From JAOPZW01 sp963835295 (GTDB lineage: Bacteria; Actinomycetota; Thermoleophilia; Solirubrobacterales; Solirubrobacteraceae), in contig CAWIEX010000011.1 in assembly GCA_963835295.1 (NCBI GenBank), positions 868,001 through 932,000 on the forward strand: a stretch of 64,000 bases of DNA. Direction: 5' to 3'. The translations under genes and the position numbers were made by a program. This document shows positions 48,401-57,077 of the stretch, piece by piece (the stretch's first letter is position 1; each line of letters starts with the position of its first letter). The notes beneath the pieces were generated by a model. It did no database searches. It saw only the letters and a list, made by a program, of their open reading frames with translations, and was not told where the DNA came from.

Positions 48401-48679
48401 TCAGGCGTGGCACTCGCCGGCGAACTGCGCGGCCACCGGCTTGGACTTGTGCCCGGCCTCCTTCATGATCGCGGGGACCTCGGGGTCGGACACGAAGCTC
48501 TGCCAGCCCTGCTCATCCCAGTCGAAGATGACCCAGACCCGATCGTCCTCCGAGGGGTCACGGAAGATGAGCGCGCTCTTGGAGCCGTGCTCCTTTCGCT
48601 TCTCCGCGCCCGTGGTGGAGAAGATCTCCAGGAAGCGGTCGAAGTCCTCGACCTGCGTCGTTGCCAGTAGCATCGCCAT
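48401..48679 (-). CDS. Dimeric alpha-beta barrel (ABM-like) protein
   Basis: 92 residues: MLLATTQVEDFDRFLEIFST, RKEHGSKSALIFRDPSEDDR, VWVIFDWDEQGWQSFVSDPE, VPAIMKEAGHKSKP. The strand-helix-strand-strand-helix order and the VxFxWD pattern match ferredoxin-like dimeric barrels of the antibiotic-biosynthesis-monooxygenase type. Function unknown; such small proteins often act as oxygenases or degrade toxic compounds. It lies 51 bp from the AmiC-like gene on the same strand and could be its downstream partner. Confidence 0.78.
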   Translation of the reverse strand: MAMLLATTQVEDFDRFLEIFSTTGAEKRKEHGSKSALIFRDPSEDDRVWVIFDWDEQGWQSFVSDPEVPAIMKEAGHKSKPVAAQFAGECHA

Positions 48680-48730
48680 CTCCTTCGTTGGGGTGTCTGG
48701 GTCGCTGCGTCCGGCGCGGGTCGACCGCCC

Positions 48731-49873
48731 TCAGGCGGTGAGGACCCGCATGTCCACGAGGGGTTCCTGCGGCTCCATCGCACCGAGGCTCTCCACGATC
48801 ACGAACCTACCGCCTCGTGCCTGGCCGATGTACATGCTCATGCGCACGTGGTGTTGGCCGGGCACCATGGCCGCGGGCCCGCCGGGGCCTTCTGGGATCT
48901 GCGCGTGATCCAGGGCCGCGATGACGTCCTCCTGCGTGAGCGAGCCGGCCTCCGCCACGGCCGCCGCCCAGAGCTGCAGCCCGCGATAGAGGCCGGACGA
49001 GCCACTGCCGCCGGAGAACTTCGCGCCGCCGGGATAGAGCGCGTCGTACTGGGCCAGGAGCCTCTGGCTGAACGGATCGCTGACCGCCTGGTAATAGTCG
49101 AGGCAGCTGTACAACCCGTCGACGTGCGCGGCCGGCAGCGTGCTCAGGAGGTTCTCCTCGAAGTACGTGCAGACCAGGTGCCCGCCGCGGTCGGCGAAGC
49201 CGGAGTCGTGCAGTTGCTCGAGGAGCGGCGCGACCCCGGGCGGCACGGTCGTGTTGAAGACCACGTCAGCGCCGGTGGAGGTGATCCGGTCGACCGTCGC
49301 GCGGTAGTCCGTATGGTCGAGCGGGAAGTACTCCTCGCCGACGATCGAGCCGCCGTTGGCCGTGACGACCTCCCGCACGCGGGCGTTCATCACGTGGGGC
49401 CAGATGTAGTCGGCCGACGGCAGGTAGAAGGTCTTCGCCCCGGTCTCCCGCATCAGCCACGGGATGAACGGGTCGACCTGCTGCGCGGGCACCGGGCCGG
49501 TGCAGAAGATGAGCGGATCGGACTCCTGCCCCTCGTACTGCTCGGGGTAGATGTAGAGCGTCTTGCCCTCGACCACGGCCGGGCCCTTGATGGCCTGTCT
49601 CGTGGAGCTGTAGATGCCGCCGAAGATGACGTCGACGTGATCGCGCTCGACCAGCTTCGTGGCCATCGCCGCCGCGACGGTGTCATCGGTCGCGCTGTCC
49701 TCGAGGTGAAGCTCGAGGTGCCGGCCCAGTAGGCCGCCCTTGGCGTTGATGTCGCCGACGACCATTCTCGCCACGTTGGCGTTGGCGAGCCCGATCACCG
49801 AGAGCGGGCCCGTCTGGTCGGTGATGACTCCCACCTTGATGCGATCGCCGGCAGGGGTGAGTGATGCCGCCAT
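48731..49873 (-). CDS. AmiC/urea-type substrate-binding protein lacking a signal peptide
   Basis: 380 residues. The fold is a type I periplasmic-binding protein: IKVGVITDQTGPLSVIGLAN, INAKGGLLGRHLELHLEDSA, VDVIFGGIYSSTRQAI, ARVREVVTANGGSIVGEEYF, GADVVFNTTVPPGV. It is closest to the amide/urea-binding group (AmiC, FmdD, UrtA). The start MAASLTPAGDRIKVGV has no hydrophobic leader, so unlike transport proteins it should stay in the cytoplasm, as AmiC does when it senses amides and restrains a regulator. No transporter genes are adjacent. It is divergent from an HD-GYP/LuxR regulator, 77 bp away. Confidence 0.85.
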   Translation of the reverse strand: MAASLTPAGDRIKVGVITDQTGPLSVIGLANANVARMVVGDINAKGGLLGRHLELHLEDSATDDTVAAAMATKLVERDHVDVIFGGIYSSTRQAIKGPAVVEGKTLYIYPEQYEGQESDPLIFCTGPVPAQQVDPFIPWLMRETGAKTFYLPSADYIWPHVMNARVREVVTANGGSIVGEEYFPLDHTDYRATVDRITSTGADVVFNTTVPPGVAPLLEQLHDSGFADRGGHLVCTYFEENLLSTLPAAHVDGLYSCLDYYQAVSDPFSQRLLAQYDALYPGGAKFSGGSGSSGLYRGLQLWAAAVAEAGSLTQEDVIAALDHAQIPEGPGGPAAMVPGQHHVRMSMYIGQARGGRFVIVESLGAMEPQEPLVDMRVLTA

Positions 49874-49950
49874 GATGTCCTCCTTCGAGTGAGCGTTCCT
49901 GTCGTCCGGAGCGACAACGGCGACGCGTCGTGAGAGGATCCTGCCCGCCC

Positions 49951-51540
49951 ATGGCGGTCGAAACATCGGGAGGTCTCCCCATCTTCGACACACCACTTCG
50001 CCTCGGCGAGCTCGTCGCGACCCTGGCGCTGGCGCAGGACAACGCGTTCGGGCAGCCGCTCGAGTCCCAGCTGCGGTCGTGCCTGCTCGCCACGTGGATC
50101 TGCGAGGCCGCAGGATTCGAGGACGAGGTGTGCGAGACCGCCTATTGGGTGGCGCTGCTGCGGTACGTCGGCTGCACCGGCCACGCCCACGAGGTCGCGA
50201 CCGTGTTCGGCGACGAGATCGCCATCCGCGCCCAGACGCTGGTTCACGACGCCGCGAACCCCACCGAGGTGATGCGCGATGTGATGGCCTTCGCGACGGC
50301 TGGCCGCGGCCCGGACGAGCGAGACGAGATCGTCCGCATGATCCAGGAGACCGCGCGGGAGTGGGCGGTCTACAACTTCTCGTCGGGGTGCGAGGTCGCC
50401 GACATGCTCGTGCAGCGGCTCGACTTCGGCCCCGCCGTTCGCGAAGCCCTGCGCTTCACGTTCGAGCGTTGGAACGGAAATGGCTATCCGGCCCATGCGC
50501 AAGGGGAGTCGATCCCCCTCGCGATGCGCGTCGTGCACCTCAGCCACGACATGGAGGCGATCGGCCGCCTCTTCTCACCGGACCATGCTCTGGACGCCGC
50601 TCGCGATCGCCGCGACCGCACCTACGACCCGGCTCTCGCCGACCTGTTCGTCGCGCAGGGAGGCGCCTGGTTCGATCGCCTCCGCGAGGCCGAGCCGTGG
50701 GACGCCGTGCTCGCCATCGAGCCCGAGCCCCATCGGATGCTGACCGGCGCCGAGCTCGACAAGGCGCTGACCGTCGTCGCCGACTTCATCGACCTCAAGT
50801 CGCCGTACATGGGCGGGCACAGCCGCCGCTGCGCCGACCTCGCAGCCGACGCCGCCCGGGTGCTCGGGCTCGCCGAGGAGGACGTCGCCACGCTGCGCCG
50901 CGCGGCGCTCGTGCACGACTTCGGCACCACCGTGGTGCCGAACTCGATCTGGGACAAGCCCGGCCTGCTCACGCGGACCGAGTTCGACCGGGTCGAGCTT
51001 CACCCGATGCTGACCGAGCAGATGCTGCGCCGCTCGCCGGCTCTGGCCCTCCTCAACACCGTCGCGTGCGCGCATCACGAGAAGTGCGACGGGTCCGGCT
51101 ACCACAAGCGCGTGCAAGCCGACGCCGACGATCTCGGAGCGTGCGTCCTGACCGCGACGGAGATCTACGTGGGGCTGACCACCGAGCGAGCAGACCGTCA
51201 GCCGTTCTCGCCCGACGACGCGGCCGCCGAGCTGCGCCGGCTCGAGTCACAGGGCGCGCTCGAGCCGCGGGCCAGCCGTGCGGTGCTCGTGGCCGCAGGG
51301 CACGGCGAGCCACGAGGGCGGTCGGGGAAACGGCCCGTCAACCCGGGCGGGCTCACCCGACGCGAAGTCGACGTGCTGCGACTCGCGGCCAAGGGACTCA
51401 CCACGCGCGAGATCGCCGACCGGCTCTACATCTCGCCCAAGACCGCCGATCACCACATCCAGCACATCTACGGCAAGATCAACGTGTCGACACGGGCCGC
51501 AGCCGCCCTCTGGGCGATGCAGCACACCGTCGTGCAGTAA
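49951..51540 (+). CDS. HD-GYP-like phosphohydrolase with LuxR-type DNA-binding domain
   Basis: 529 residues. The first half is a divergent HD-like domain. The second half has an HD-GYP core: GGHSRRCADLAADAARVLGL, RRAALVHDFGTTVVPNSIWD, KPGLLTRTEFDRVELHPMLT and AHHEKCDGSGYHKR. The usual HDxGK Lys is Thr and GYP is GYH. The C-terminal LuxR HTH is GGLTRREVDVLRLAAKGLTT, REIADRLYISPKTADHHIQH. This architecture is known in Actinobacteria. It probably binds DNA according to a signal sensed by the HD regions; the divergent AmiC-like gene is a likely target or partner. The ATG at 49951 follows the promoter gap. Confidence 0.87.
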   Translation: MAVETSGGLPIFDTPLRLGELVATLALAQDNAFGQPLESQLRSCLLATWICEAAGFEDEVCETAYWVALLRYVGCTGHAHEVATVFGDEIAIRAQTLVHDAANPTEVMRDVMAFATAGRGPDERDEIVRMIQETAREWAVYNFSSGCEVADMLVQRLDFGPAVREALRFTFERWNGNGYPAHAQGESIPLAMRVVHLSHDMEAIGRLFSPDHALDAARDRRDRTYDPALADLFVAQGGAWFDRLREAEPWDAVLAIEPEPHRMLTGAELDKALTVVADFIDLKSPYMGGHSRRCADLAADAARVLGLAEEDVATLRRAALVHDFGTTVVPNSIWDKPGLLTRTEFDRVELHPMLTEQMLRRSPALALLNTVACAHHEKCDGSGYHKRVQADADDLGACVLTATEIYVGLTTERADRQPFSPDDAAAELRRLESQGALEPRASRAVLVAAGHGEPRGRSGKRPVNPGGLTRREVDVLRLAAKGLTTREIADRLYISPKTADHHIQHIYGKINVSTRAAAALWAMQHTVVQ

Positions 51541-51557
51541 GCGAGACCTCACCCTCG

Positions 51558-51866
51558 CGGCGCGCTGACGTTCCGCGGGCCATTGGCCTGTGGCGGGCGG
51601 GTCCTGTCGCCGGACACGGCCTCAGACTCCGCAGGCTCCGTCTGAGGGGCGTGTCCCGCGCCACCCGCCCGAGGACGTCCTTGCCCGGCCGGGCGCCCTC
51701 GCTCGCGTCGCGGTCCGCATGCATCTACTCCCTTCGCGGCCGCAGCTCCTGCGCCAAGTCGGTGCGCTACTGCTCTCCGCCGGAGTATCGCGCCACCGTG
51801 ATCTGCCTCCGCCTTGGCGAGCCAACGGTGCGTCGGTGTCTCCTGCGAGCGCCGACCGGTTGACGG
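51558..51866 (+). repeat. Structured interspersed repeat, copy B
   Basis: A full copy, same orientation as A. Bases 51577-51676 are identical over 100 positions to the complement of copy C. The core folds well: arms GGCGGGCGG (51592-51600) and CCACCCGCC (51661-51669) close an inner stem ACACG-G-CCTCAGAC (51614-51627) with GTCTGAGG-GG-CGTGT (51640-51654). Downstream are GCCCGGCCGGGC and CAGCTCCTGCGCC. It occupies most of the 528-bp gap after the HD-GYP gene; nothing else is recognised from 51867 to 52068. Confidence 0.88.
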
Positions 51867-52068
51867 TGGGGGATGCGCGGCACATGGCGCGGCTGCTGCT
51901 CCGACGCGTGAACCGGGCGGTCTCGCTCGAGCAGCCCGTGTGGTCCTCCCTGGCGTCCGAGGCGACACTGCGCGCGGCGTCCGGCGTGGCTCTCGCGCGT
52001 GCCTCGATGCGATAGCGCCGCCCCGGTCTGCTCCGATTGCACGTTCGCGCGGCCGGAGCGACGACGAG

Positions 52069-53070
52069 TCACACGCTCGTGCCCTTGGACCGCCGCGAGC
52101 GCCCGATCTCCAGTCCCGCCGCCGCGCGACTGGGGTCCCGCAAGTGGCGCACGCGCCGCCTCCGATACAGCAGGCGCTGAACGTAGAGCGTCGCCGTGCC
52201 GGCTGCCATGATCGACGCGAGGTTGATCGCGAGCTGCGCGATCGAGCCGCGCCATGCGTGCCAGTCGCCGTAGGCGGCGGCGACGCCGATGTTGGCTGCT
52301 GCCGGGATCGTCGTGACCGAGATCAGCACCCCGATGAGCGCGCCCGACTTCGCCGTGCTCAGCGACAGCATCCCCGCCACGCCCGCGCAAGCGGCGACGA
52401 AGAACGTGAAGAAGTCGGGGCTGGAGATCACGTTCGACAGGCTGTGACTGCGTTCGGTGAACTCGCTTGGGGTCAGGCCGGTGATCCGGAAAGCGTGCGT
52501 GGTGAGATAGACCGCCATGATCGCGAGCGAAAAGCCCGCCGCGAGCGCGACAAGCGAGCGCGCCGCCAGGTGGCGCCGGCGCTGCACGAAGGCCACGCAG
52601 AAGCCGGCGATCGGCCCGAACTCGGGGCCGACGACCATCGCGCCGACGATCAGGATCGGGGAGTTCAGGAAGATTCCGACCGCCGCGATCAGACCCGCCA
52701 GCACGATGAACAACAGGTACGTGCCGGACAGCTCCACCTGCTCGCTTGTGCGCGACTCGACCTCTTCCCAGACAACCGCATCGGCCTCCGAGCCGCGCGC
52801 CCGCTCGACGGCGCGCTCGGCGAACAGCGAGATCTGGGTCTCGACCGACTCCAGCGCGATCGAGCCGGTCCGGTGGATGTCAAGCTCCTTGAGGTCCGAC
52901 AACGTGACGCTGGCGTCCTCGCGCGCGACATCCGCGAGGATCACGTCTCCCGCGGGCTCCTGCGCGGCGCCGGGAAGCCAGATCACGTTACACACCGACC
53001 CGCTCTCGCGCAGCATCCCGAGCGCCTGCTCAGAGACCTCTCGGGGAGCGACGATCCGCATGTGGACCAT
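52069..53070 (-). CDS. DUF389 family membrane protein
   Basis: 333 residues. A soluble ferredoxin-like N-terminal domain (MRIVAPREVSEQALGMLRES) is followed by the DUF389 membrane part: ELSGTYLLFIVLAGLIAAVG, IFLNSPILIVGAMVVGPEFG, PIAGFCVAFV, HLAARSLVALAAGFSLAIMA and GALIGVLISVTTIPAAANIG. The PxLIVGAMVVGPExxP motif is diagnostic. Function is unknown; some members are salt- or stress-associated. The ATG at 53070 has an alternative three codons downstream. Basic residues (RRSRRSKGTSV) end the protein on the cytoplasmic side. Confidence 0.87.
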   Translation of the reverse strand: MVHMRIVAPREVSEQALGMLRESGSVCNVIWLPGAAQEPAGDVILADVAREDASVTLSDLKELDIHRTGSIALESVETQISLFAERAVERARGSEADAVVWEEVESRTSEQVELSGTYLLFIVLAGLIAAVGIFLNSPILIVGAMVVGPEFGPIAGFCVAFVQRRRHLAARSLVALAAGFSLAIMAVYLTTHAFRITGLTPSEFTERSHSLSNVISSPDFFTFFVAACAGVAGMLSLSTAKSGALIGVLISVTTIPAAANIGVAAAYGDWHAWRGSIAQLAINLASIMAAGTATLYVQRLLYRRRRVRHLRDPSRAAAGLEIGRSRRSKGTSV

Positions 53071-53570
53071 CGCCGGAGCGTATCCCGCGAGGAGCCTCGA
53101 TCCGCGCGCGCTGCGCACACGACCGGCGGGGCCCCCAACGACGCTCTGCTCGACGACCCCCCGGGAGCGAAGATCGCCACGCGCGCACGAGGGCGCCAGC
53201 CAGGGTATGGCGCAGGGCCCTCGGCGTTACCCCGGGCGAGCCGACAAGCGCGGCGAATCGTGCGGACGGACGACAGCGGCTCGACCGGCGACACTGCCGC
53301 GTATCCACGTACGCCGTCATGAAGCACGGCCGCACTGTGCCCCAATCGTCGAAACGGGGCACTCTCGCGTTTGCCTCGATGCCGCAGCGCGGCTACGTTC
53401 GGTTGGCTGCTCGCCGCGCTGCCGCTGATCGTCCGACTCAGTAGCGAACGACGCATCCGGCGAAGCGCCGCAAAGTGCGGCCTTCGTCGAGAAGCAGCGG
53501 TCTTGACCGGCGCTCGTGCTCGTCGGGGCATGAAACTGCTCTTTGAGGGCTCCTGTGGTGTCCGGCGGCG
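53071..53570. other. Gene-free stretch before the IS110 element
   Basis: About 500 bp without a supportable gene on either strand. It is slightly less GC-rich than its surroundings and contains no copy of the structured repeat. It may hold the outer boundary of the IS110 element or the remains of an older gene. Confidence 0.4.
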
Positions 53571-55034
53571 GGCTTAGGTTCGACCGACTGGGACGAGGGG
53601 CCTTTGTGGGAGAACGCAGGTTGGGCAGGCCGTTTTGGACGATGGGCGAGTTGAGCCCGGGCTTTTCGGTGGCCGCCCCTGCGACTTGCCCGGTTGCGCT
53701 GCGAGCGCGGATCCGTCGATGTCGTTTGCCCACCGGTTCTCCAGCTTGCCCACCGATAGTGAGGAGGAGACGTGAGAGCGGTAGCTCTGGACGTGCATCG
53801 CGACTTCTGCGAGGTGGCGATCGTCGCGGAGGGCCGGTTGCGCTCGGCCGGGCGGATCGCGACCACACCGCAGGCGCTTGAGCTGTTCGCGCAGAGCCTC
53901 GACCCGCGCGACCACGTCGCGTTGGAGGTGACGGGCAATGCGTGGGCGATCGCGGCGATCCTCGAGCCGCATGTGGCGCGGGTGATCGTCGTCTCGCCGA
54001 GCGACACCGGGATCCGCCAGGCGCGCGCGAAGACCGATCGCCTCGACGCGCGGGCGCTGGCGAAGCTGCTGTGGGCGGGCCAATTGGATGGGGTGTGGAC
54101 GCCGGATGAGCGCATCCGCGCGATGCGCCGGCGGCTCGCGCGCCGCGCTCAGTTGGTGCGGGCGCGCTCGCGCGCGAAGAACGAGATCCACGCGGTGTTG
54201 ATGCGCTGCTTGAAGGGCCGCCCGCCGGCGTCGGATCTGTTCGGCGTCAAGGGCCGGGCCTGGCTGGCCGAGCAGCGGCTGGCGCTCACCGAGCGCGAGA
54301 CCGTCGACTCGGCCATGCGCCAGGTCGCCTTCCTCGACGCGGAGATCGCGCAGGTCGAGCGCTTGATCGCCGCGGAGGCGTTGTCGTGGCCGGAGGTCAA
54401 GCGGCTGATGACCGTCCCGGGGGTCAACGTGATCGTCGCGGCGACGTTCATGGCCGCCGTCGGCGACATCCGCCGCTTCGGCGACCGGCGCAAGCTGACC
54501 GGCTATCTCGGCTTGGATCCGCGCGTCAGACAGTCAGGCGTCGGGCCCGCCACCCACGGTCACATCTCCAAGCAGGGCTCAAGCAGCGCGCGTCACGCGC
54601 TGGTCGAGGCGTGCTGGTCGACGGTGCGTCAGCCCGGGCCGATCGCGGGCTTCTATCAGCGCGTTCGGGCGCGTCGCGGTCACTCGATCGCCATCGTCGC
54701 CAGCGCGCGCAAGCTGGCGTGCTTGTTCTGGTGTCTGCTGACGCGCGGCGAGGACTACGCCTTCGCCCAGCCCTCGCTGACCAAGAAGAAGATGCGCCGT
54801 CTCGAGCTCACCGCCGGGGCTCCTCGCTGGCAGGGCGGCCGCGGCGTCTGGGCGACCAACGAGACGATGCGCCACGCCGAACGCGAGCTCGCGCTTCAAG
54901 CCCAGCGCGCCTACGAGCGCACCGTGAAGGACCGCCAACAGGCGGGCGCGAGTGCGACACCGGGCCGCGCATCTAGTGGCTCCTCAAAGGAGCAGGTCGC
55001 GCGGCAGACCTCAAGGCCCAAGTCTGCGCTTTGA
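53570..55034 (+). mobile_element. IS110-family element, boundaries approximate
   Basis: A complete IS110-type recombinase gene with about 200 bp of non-coding DNA upstream. IS110 elements lack long inverted repeats, so the limits cannot be read from the sequence. In IS110 relatives the non-coding left end encodes the bridge RNA that selects target and donor; 53570-53771, with a repeated TTGCCCACCG at about 53728 and 53747, is the likely counterpart here. Confidence 0.7.
53772..55034 (+). CDS. IS110-family DEDD transposase (recombinase)
   Basis: 420 residues. The RuvC-like DEDD domain starts at once with VRAVALDVHRDFCEVAIVAE (first Asp) and includes HVALEVTGNAWAIAAIL (Glu) and AKTDRLDARALAKLLWAG (Asp pair). 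The C-terminal Tnp20 domain carries LMTVPGVNVIVAATFMAAVG, DIRRFGDRRKLTGYLGLDPR and SSSARHALVEACWSTVR, with its Ser nucleophile. The start is GTG, with GAGGAGGAG immediately upstream. The frame is intact, so it may still be mobile. The last ~35 residues are low-complexity. Confidence 0.92.
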   Translation: MRAVALDVHRDFCEVAIVAEGRLRSAGRIATTPQALELFAQSLDPRDHVALEVTGNAWAIAAILEPHVARVIVVSPSDTGIRQARAKTDRLDARALAKLLWAGQLDGVWTPDERIRAMRRRLARRAQLVRARSRAKNEIHAVLMRCLKGRPPASDLFGVKGRAWLAEQRLALTERETVDSAMRQVAFLDAEIAQVERLIAAEALSWPEVKRLMTVPGVNVIVAATFMAAVGDIRRFGDRRKLTGYLGLDPRVRQSGVGPATHGHISKQGSSSARHALVEACWSTVRQPGPIAGFYQRVRARRGHSIAIVASARKLACLFWCLLTRGEDYAFAQPSLTKKKMRRLELTAGAPRWQGGRGVWATNETMRHAERELALQAQRAYERTVKDRQQAGASATPGRASSGSSKEQVARQTSRPKSAL

Positions 55035-55144
55035 CTCGTCGTCACTCGCGCCCGGCTGAACTTTCCCACGACAGGCGGTGGTCGATCAACCGCACTTGAC
55101 TTTCATCCGTCGTCCAAGGTGGGAGCGACGTCCCCAGCATCGGC

Positions 55145-55171
55145 CGCTCCGCTTCTCCGGAAAGCGGAGCG
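55145..55171. terminator. Hairpin downstream of the IS110 gene
   Basis: Perfect arms CGCTCCGCTT and AAGCGGAGCG around a 7-base loop. No T-run follows. It lies in the 287-bp space between the transposase and the cytochrome gene and could end the transposase transcript. Nothing else is recognised in this gap. Confidence 0.5.
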
Positions 55172-55321
55172 TGACGACATCGGCGGAGCGTGCTGTTGTC
55201 CTCAACCAGTCGCCTCGCGAGCCTCCGCAGCTCTGCTTTCGTCCTGTCAGTACGCCAAGCGTGCACTGCCGTACTGGCGTAGTGTTGGCCGCGTCCAGCC
55301 GTGACAGGAAGCGAGGCGAGC

Positions 55322-55927
55322 ATGGACGACGATGATGTTCGCGGGCCCGATCAGCCGGAGCCCGGCGGCAAGACCGAGCAGCAGATCTTCGACGAGCAGA
55401 TCGCGCGAGCCTCCGGGAAGTTCGTCGTGATGGTCGGCGGGGTCGGCATTCTGGCCGCGCTGGTGTTGTCCACGATCGCGCTCGTGATCAGCGCGGGCGG
55501 GAACACCAACACGGTCACGGTCACGGCTCCGGCGGCAGCCGGGCAGACCGCCGGCGGCGCGCAGTCTCCCCAGCTCACGGGCGACGCGCTCGGCGCGCAG
55601 CTCTTCGTCTCGGGGAAGCCCGACGTCGGCGCCATCGGCTGCGGGTCGTGCCACACGATGAAGGCCGCGGGTACCAGCGGGACGATCGGCCCCAACCTCG
55701 ACAAAGAACTGACAGCCGATCCAGCCTCGGCCACGCGCGAGTCGATCGTGGATCCCAACAAGGAGATCGTCAGCGGCTACAGCGCCAACGTGATGCCGAC
55801 CAACTACGGGACGGCGCTGACCGCGCAGGAGCTCGACGCGCTCGTCAACTACGTGTACCACAGCACCAACACCAAGGCCAAGGCCAAGGCCAGGCGAGCC
55901 TCGGCAAAGACCACGACCACCCCGTAA
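55322..55927 (+). CDS. Membrane-anchored cytochrome c
   Basis: 201 residues. A charged N-terminus (MDDDDVRGPDQPEPGGKTEQ) precedes one transmembrane helix (FVVMVGGVGILAALVLSTIA), then a Thr/Ala/Gly linker and a class I cytochrome c domain outside: GCGSCHTMKAAG with the CxxCH heme site, TSGTIGPNLDKEL, and the axial Met in NVMPTNYGTALTAQELDALV, NYVYHSTN. The C-terminus is Lys/Ala-rich. It should carry electrons at the outer face of the membrane. No oxidase or reductase is adjacent, so the partner is unknown. Confidence 0.88.
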   Translation: MDDDDVRGPDQPEPGGKTEQQIFDEQIARASGKFVVMVGGVGILAALVLSTIALVISAGGNTNTVTVTAPAAAGQTAGGAQSPQLTGDALGAQLFVSGKPDVGAIGCGSCHTMKAAGTSGTIGPNLDKELTADPASATRESIVDPNKEIVSGYSANVMPTNYGTALTAQELDALVNYVYHSTNTKAKAKARRASAKTTTTP

Positions 55928-56534
55928 GCGACCGGCACGCGGGGGCGGTCACGCGACGAACGGCGGGCCGCCGTCGGCAGGCTCGTTCTCGCAGCACGAC
56001 TTCGTGCGGCCTACTCTCGGCCGTAGATCTCCTTCAGCAGCGCCACCATCCCGTCCGCCCGGTTGGGGTCGTCGCGAACAGCCCCGCTGATAGTCGGGAT
56101 CGCCAAGCATGCGACGCGCCGAGCGTCGACGCGCCTGGGCCCGAGCTCGGCGTCCATTGGTCGCTCCCCCCGGTGAGGGGTGGCTGGCGATCCGGGGACG
56201 TCGCCGTCCGGCCGTTGGCGTCGGCGACCTACATCGCTCCCGCATCCGCGTGAACGCGGCACTCACCACAGGTGAGTTGGGGTGGAATCAGCGAGTTGGC
56301 TCGCCCAGGCGGTGGCAGATCACCGTGGCGGTGACACTCGGACGGAGAGCGGGGCGCACGGGTCCGGCGCCGGAACTGCGGTCGCGAAGGAGTCATGCAA
56401 CGCGACCGCGGCGCGAATGACGGAGCCCGGCCGGGCACGGACGGTGTCCGACGACAGGGCCCGCACGCCAGCCACTGCGGGCCTACGGCTCGAGCGGCGC
56501 CGCGGTTGTCCCGGGCGCCGCGCGTGTTCGCCGT
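55928..56534. other. 607-bp gap with repeat copy D
   Basis: No secure gene. A short minus-strand frame (56011-56157, ending GMVALLKEIYGRE) could be the tail of a lost gene but is too small to support. The second half holds the truncated repeat copy D. Confidence 0.45.
56293..56483 (-). repeat. Structured interspersed repeat, copy D (hairpin deleted)
   Basis: About 190 bp, in the orientation of copy C. It matches the family over GAGTTGGCTCGCC, GGCAGATCACCGTGG, CTGCGGTCGCGAAGG, the palindrome GCCCGGCCGGGC and the end block GTGTCCGACGACAGGG. The central ~58 bp that forms the long hairpin in A, B and C is missing, joined at a GT shared by both sides of the gap. Confidence 0.75.
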
Positions 56535-57059
56535 TCACCCAGCCGGAGACGACGCCGGCGTCGGGGGGGTCGGAGGCGTCGGTGGAGTCGGCGGCGTTGG
56601 CGGCGTCGGCGCCGGGGTGGCGCACGAAGCGAGCGAGCTGTAGAAGCCGATCGCAGCGATGAGCAACCCAGTCAGGACGACCAGCGCGCCGATGATGACC
56701 CACTGCGCCGGGTTCGCAGCCCCAGGGATCCACGCGTACGCGGCGACGGTCACACACGCCGTCGCTTGGATGCCGAGCACCGTCATGACGGCGCGCAGCG
56801 TGTTGCGCATGTTCTCGCACTGACCGCCGCACCGCGAGCCGACGCAGGCGCAGTAAGCGTCAAGCGCCGACAGCGCCATGGCGCAGGCCCCGATCGCGCC
56901 CGCGGTGAAGGCAGCGGCGACGAGCATCCCGATCGGTGAGAGATACGTGTACCACCAGGAGCCGTTCGCGACCGCCGCACCGACAATCGTCACGATCGCA
57001 GCAACGATGAGCGCAACGCAGCCGATGAGCCAGTTGCGGATAGGAGTGGGATCACACAT
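56535..57059 (-). CDS. Four-helix membrane protein with Cys-rich loop and TPP tail
   Basis: 174 residues; family not recognised. Hydrophobic segments: NWLIGCVALIVAAIVTIVGA, LSPIGMLVAAAFTAGAIGAC, VLGIQATACVTVAAYAWI, WVIIGALVVLTGLLIAAIGF. A Cys-rich loop (DAYCACVGSRCGGQCENMRN) lies between helices 2 and 3, and the C-terminus is a tandem TPP repeat (PTPPTPPTPPTPPTPP), coded by 9-bp units that may vary in number. It precedes, on the other side, the C2-like gene on the same strand by 18 bp, so they form an operon. Confidence 0.65.
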   Translation of the reverse strand: MCDPTPIRNWLIGCVALIVAAIVTIVGAAVANGSWWYTYLSPIGMLVAAAFTAGAIGACAMALSALDAYCACVGSRCGGQCENMRNTLRAVMTVLGIQATACVTVAAYAWIPGAANPAQWVIIGALVVLTGLLIAAIGFYSSLASCATPAPTPPTPPTPPTPPTPPTPASSPAG

Positions 57060-57077
57060 GGGGATCGCCGCGGCGAG

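Noticed and set aside
51549..52015. Open frames inside repeat copies B and C (shared opening MAGGSCRRTRPQTPQAPSEG)
   Set aside because: The frames agree only within the identical 100-bp block and diverge by indels after it, so they are not a conserved protein.
53570..53600. tRNA-like GGTTCGACC segment
   Set aside because: No acceptor, D or anticodon arms can be placed around it; no tRNA was found in the window.
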